Part shown: one piece after another, positions 11,699 through 13,991 of the stretch
Numbering within the stretch: position 1 is the first letter of the stretch
Layout of the letters: each line of letters starts with the position of its first letter
Assembly: GCA_003235605.1 (NCBI GenBank)
Contig: QJVU01000116.1
Coordinates: 1 to 13,991 of the forward strand
From: Planctomycetota bacterium
GTDB lineage: Bacteria > Planctomycetota > UBA1135 > UBA2386
Length of the DNA: 13,991 bases
Direction: 5' to 3'
The notes under the pieces: generated by a model
Told to the model about the DNA's origin: nothing
The model's input: only the letters and a program-made list of their open reading frames with translations
Database searches by the model: none
Position numbers and translations under genes: made by a program

Positions 11699-13012
11699 CT
11701 ACGAGTACCGGATCCCGGCATGCTCCGGTAGATAGAACGCGCGCACCAGGCGGTCTACCCGAAGCAGGCCTTCCCTCGTCATGGTCACGCCGTCGCCGTT
11801 GGCCTCGAGCCAGCCCCTCTGCTGCATCTCCGCCAGCGGCACGGCAAACCGAGCCATCACGTCGACACCGTGTCTGTCACGGAACCAGTCCCTCCGGATC
11901 CTGCCCAGCTTGAGCTGCAGGATGGTCTCGCGCACGAGACGCTCCTCTTCCGTCAGCACGTGGCCGCGCCACTGGGGCAACTCGCCCTGGGCACAGGTTG
12001 CCAGGTAGCCCTCCAGGGATGCCCGATTCTGCTGGTGGATGCCCTCCAGGTACGAGAACGCCGACGTCCCCACCCCCAACAGGTCAGCTCCGCGGTACTG
12101 TTCGTCCTGGTAGACGAACGGGTGGCGGGCCCCGTCCCGCACCGCGGTGTAGGCGCTGCGCCACCTGTAGCCTGCATTCTCCAGGCGCGTCATGCCCTGG
12201 CCGAGGCGCGCCCGCTTGCGGTCCCAGGACGCCATGTCGGTCACGGTGCCGGCTCGAAGCGCACGGTAGAGGGGCGTGTTCAGCGGGATCTCCAGCTGGT
12301 AGATCGTGATGCTCTCGGGTTCCAGCTGGATCACCCGCTCCAGGCTCGACAGGAACGAGTCGTCGGTCTCTCCGACCAGCCCGACCATGAGATCCAGGTT
12401 GGTGGTGTGGAAACCGACCTGTCGGATCGCCTCCGAGGCTCGCTCCACGTCGGCAACGAGATGGACGCGACCGTTTGCCTGCAACACCTCGTCGTTCATC
12501 TGTTGCACACCCATGCTGATGCGGGTCACACCATGATCGGCCAACACCCTGAGCTTGTCCCTGGTCACACTACGCGGCGCGCATTCGAAGGACGCTTCGC
12601 GGACATGTGTCCAGGGCATGGCGCGCTGCATGGCCCGCATCAGCCTCTCGATCCGCGGCGCCGACAGGATGGACGGCGTCCCGCCGCCGAAGTAGACGAA
12701 GGCCAAGGACCGGCCGGCAAGAGCAGGCAGGCGGGCGTAGCGGGACAACTCTCCCGATACCGCCTCCAGGTAACCGTCGATCTCCTGGGGCCTTTCATCA
12801 TGCGAGAGGTAGTAGCAGTACTGGCAGCGCTCGATGCAGAACGGGATGTGCACGTAGAGGCCAAGGGGCAACTGTTCGGGTCCGGCGGGTGCGTGTTCGA
12901 GCAGGCTCCGGAAGTCTGCGGTGGCCGCTTCGGTCCAGCAGGAGAAGGGCGGGTACGTGGAAACGAAGTAGTTGCCTGTCGCGGGTTCCGGCTGGTCCAG
13001 GACGCTCGTCAT
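11699..13012 (-). CDS. HemW/HemN-like radical SAM protein
   Basis: The 437-residue product is a radical SAM enzyme of the coproporphyrinogen-III-oxidase-like group. The cluster motif YVHIPFCIERCQYCYY supplies C59, C63 and C66 (C-x3-C-x2-C) for the 4Fe-4S cluster. FGGGTPS (108-114) is the glycine-rich SAM-binding motif. FECAPRSVT and RISMGVQQMNDEVL (165-177) and DLMVGLVGETDDS (207-219) are further barrel motifs of the family. A HemN-type C-terminal part follows (GVGTSAFSYL about 314-322). It is probably not the haem enzyme HemN itself: CYYLSH after the cluster differs from the usual CxF pattern, and no haem genes adjoin. HemW (haem chaperone) or a natural-product enzyme are alternatives. The ATG at 13012 overlaps the upstream stop as ATGA, which decides the start and implies translational coupling. 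The frame stays open further upstream, but that part is antisense-like noise over the neighbour. Confidence 0.85.
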   Translation of the reverse strand: MTSVLDQPEPATGNYFVSTYPPFSCWTEAATADFRSLLEHAPAGPEQLPLGLYVHIPFCIERCQYCYYLSHDERPQEIDGYLEAVSGELSRYARLPALAGRSLAFVYFGGGTPSILSAPRIERLMRAMQRAMPWTHVREASFECAPRSVTRDKLRVLADHGVTRISMGVQQMNDEVLQANGRVHLVADVERASEAIRQVGFHTTNLDLMVGLVGETDDSFLSSLERVIQLEPESITIYQLEIPLNTPLYRALRAGTVTDMASWDRKRARLGQGMTRLENAGYRWRSAYTAVRDGARHPFVYQDEQYRGADLLGVGTSAFSYLEGIHQQNRASLEGYLATCAQGELPQWRGHVLTEEERLVRETILQLKLGRIRRDWFRDRHGVDVMARFAVPLAEMQQRGWLEANGDGVTMTREGLLRVDRLVRAFYLPEHAGIRYS

Positions 13013-13991
13013 CGACGGCTTCCCATCCCTTGCACCACGGCCGTCACCTCCTGCTCGCTCAACACCGAACGCGACTGTCGTGACGCGTGGAGCACCGCCT
13101 CGATCGTGGCGGGGTCTTCGGGCAGACCGTGGGCACGCAGGAAGTGCACGACGTTCCATCTGCCCGACAACGGGCCGATCTCTATCTCCTGGTGTCGTCC
13201 CAGCCAGCTCGCGGGAACCGCGGAGTAGACCCGGTCCGCGAGCCAGGCATCGCCCTTCCCTTGCGCCTTGACCACCGCCGCTGCGTGCACACCGGTAGCG
13301 GTGCGAAACGCATCCCGCCCAACGATCGGCTGATTGGGGGGGATCGTGAAGCCGGTTGCGTTGGCGACGGTCGTCACGTACTCGGTCAGCGGCGCGAGGT
13401 TCCGGTGACCGATCCCCAGCAGCTCGAGGTTGACCAGGAGCTCCTCGGTTGCGGTGTTGCCAACACGCTCGCCGATGCCGAGAGCGGTACCGTGCAGGCG
13501 GGTAGCACCGGCCTGCATCGCGGCGAGAGTATTGGCGAGTCCGAGGCCGCGGTCTCGGTGCCCATGCCAATCGATCTCCACCTCGGGTCCGATCCGATCG
13601 AGGAGGCTCCTGGTCCACACCACGAGGTTCATGACCACGGCGGGCGTGGCCACCCCTACGGTATCGCACAGGCAGATGCGGCTGGCGCCGGCCTCGACGG
13701 CAGCGGTGAAGAGCGTCCGGAGATGCTCAGGGGACGAGCGCGTCGTGTCCTCGGTGATGTAGGTGGTGGACAGGCCCTCCCTGGCTGCGCGTTCCACGGC
13801 GCGCCTGCTGTAGACCAGGAGTTGATCGAGGTCCCAACCCTCGACGTACTGGCGAATGGGACTGCTGCCCAGGAACAGGCAGGCCTCCACCGCCGTGCCG
13901 GCACGCTGTGACACTTCCACGATGGCTTCCACATCGGAAACCACCGTGCGTCCGCCGCAGTTGGGGCGGAGGCGCAGTCCGCTCCGCGCAA
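13009..13991 (-). CDS. LeuA/homocitrate-synthase-like DRE-TIM enzyme, 5' end cut by window
   Basis: The frame runs off the right edge; residues before the GTG at 13944 (LRLRPNCGGRTV) still look like the family, so the start and the N-terminal D-x-RDG region lie outside. Family marks are FLGSSPIR-x-Y-x-EGWDLD, YITEDTTRS, ICLCDTVGVATP, the metal-binding IDWHGHRDRGLGLANT, and LHGTALGIGERVGNTATEELLVNLELLG. Enzymes of this group condense acetyl-CoA with a 2-oxo acid (2-isopropylmalate, homocitrate, citramalate). The C-terminal segment continues about 100 residues past the barrel (VGRDAFRTATGVHAAAVVKA) but lacks a complete LeuA-type regulatory domain, so it is not a typical feedback-controlled leucine enzyme. 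The 'GSSPIR ... EGWDLD' wording belongs to a divergent subgroup whose substrate I do not know. Its stop overlaps the radical SAM start by four bases (ATGA). Confidence 0.87.
   Translation of the reverse strand, partial: ARSGLRLRPNCGGRTVVSDVEAIVEVSQRAGTAVEACLFLGSSPIRQYVEGWDLDQLLVYSRRAVERAAREGLSTTYITEDTTRSSPEHLRTLFTAAVEAGASRICLCDTVGVATPAVVMNLVVWTRSLLDRIGPEVEIDWHGHRDRGLGLANTLAAMQAGATRLHGTALGIGERVGNTATEELLVNLELLGIGHRNLAPLTEYVTTVANATGFTIPPNQPIVGRDAFRTATGVHAAAVVKAQGKGDAWLADRVYSAVPASWLGRHQEIEIGPLSGRWNVVHFLRAHGLPEDPATIEAVLHASRQSRSVLSEQEVTAVVQGMGSRR

Noticed and set aside
11870..13228. 452-codon plus-strand frame
   Set aside because: Antisense to the radical SAM and LeuA-like genes, both of which carry family motifs.
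13013..13669. 219-codon upstream extension of the radical SAM open frame
   Set aside because: It overlaps the LeuA-like gene in another frame, is Arg/Pro/Gly-rich noise, and the ATGA overlap gives a natural start at 13012.

Overview
The window is GC-rich and gene-dense. It is dominated by secreted proteins of unknown function that resemble those of large-genome Planctomycetota: Sec signal peptides, SBBP-type beta-propeller repeats, a recurring C-terminal beta domain and small ECF sigma factors. No rRNA or other taxonomic marker is present, so the phylum is an inference. No tRNA, CRISPR array or transposase was found.

Left part (1-7782): two large paralogous SBBP-repeat proteins on the plus strand (2-2482, cut by the window edge; 5050-7782) bracket a minus-strand island. 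In transcription order the island holds an intact ECF sigma factor (4800-4201), a secreted protein (4075-3569), the C-terminal tail of a second sigma gene (about 3545-3270) and another secreted protein (3068-2568). This looks like a tandem duplication of 'sigma factor - spacer - secreted protein' in which one sigma copy has lost its front. A conserved element of about 65-75 bp, holding a palindrome around TCCTGTCAGGA and a downstream hairpin, occurs three times. Each copy is oriented toward a secreted-protein gene (2568-3068, 3569-4075 and 5050-7782). I read this as a small ECF regulon with a shared promoter or 5' leader.

Middle part (7783-10404): a secreted, glycoside-hydrolase-like protein on the minus strand (7788-9239) meets the second SBBP gene tail to tail, 5 bp apart. 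It carries the same C-terminal domain as both SBBP proteins. It diverges from another secreted protein (9346-10404). The shared 106-bp upstream region contains two adjacent 11-nt direct repeats that look like a PHO box.

Right part (10487-13991): a minus-strand set reads as a candidate operon. A LeuA/homocitrate-synthase-like enzyme (entering from the right edge) overlaps a HemW/HemN-like radical SAM protein by ATGA. The ribosome-assembly GTPase RsgA follows about 70 bp downstream. The first two are probably translationally coupled and may form an uncharacterised pathway; RsgA is a housekeeping gene that may simply lie next to them.
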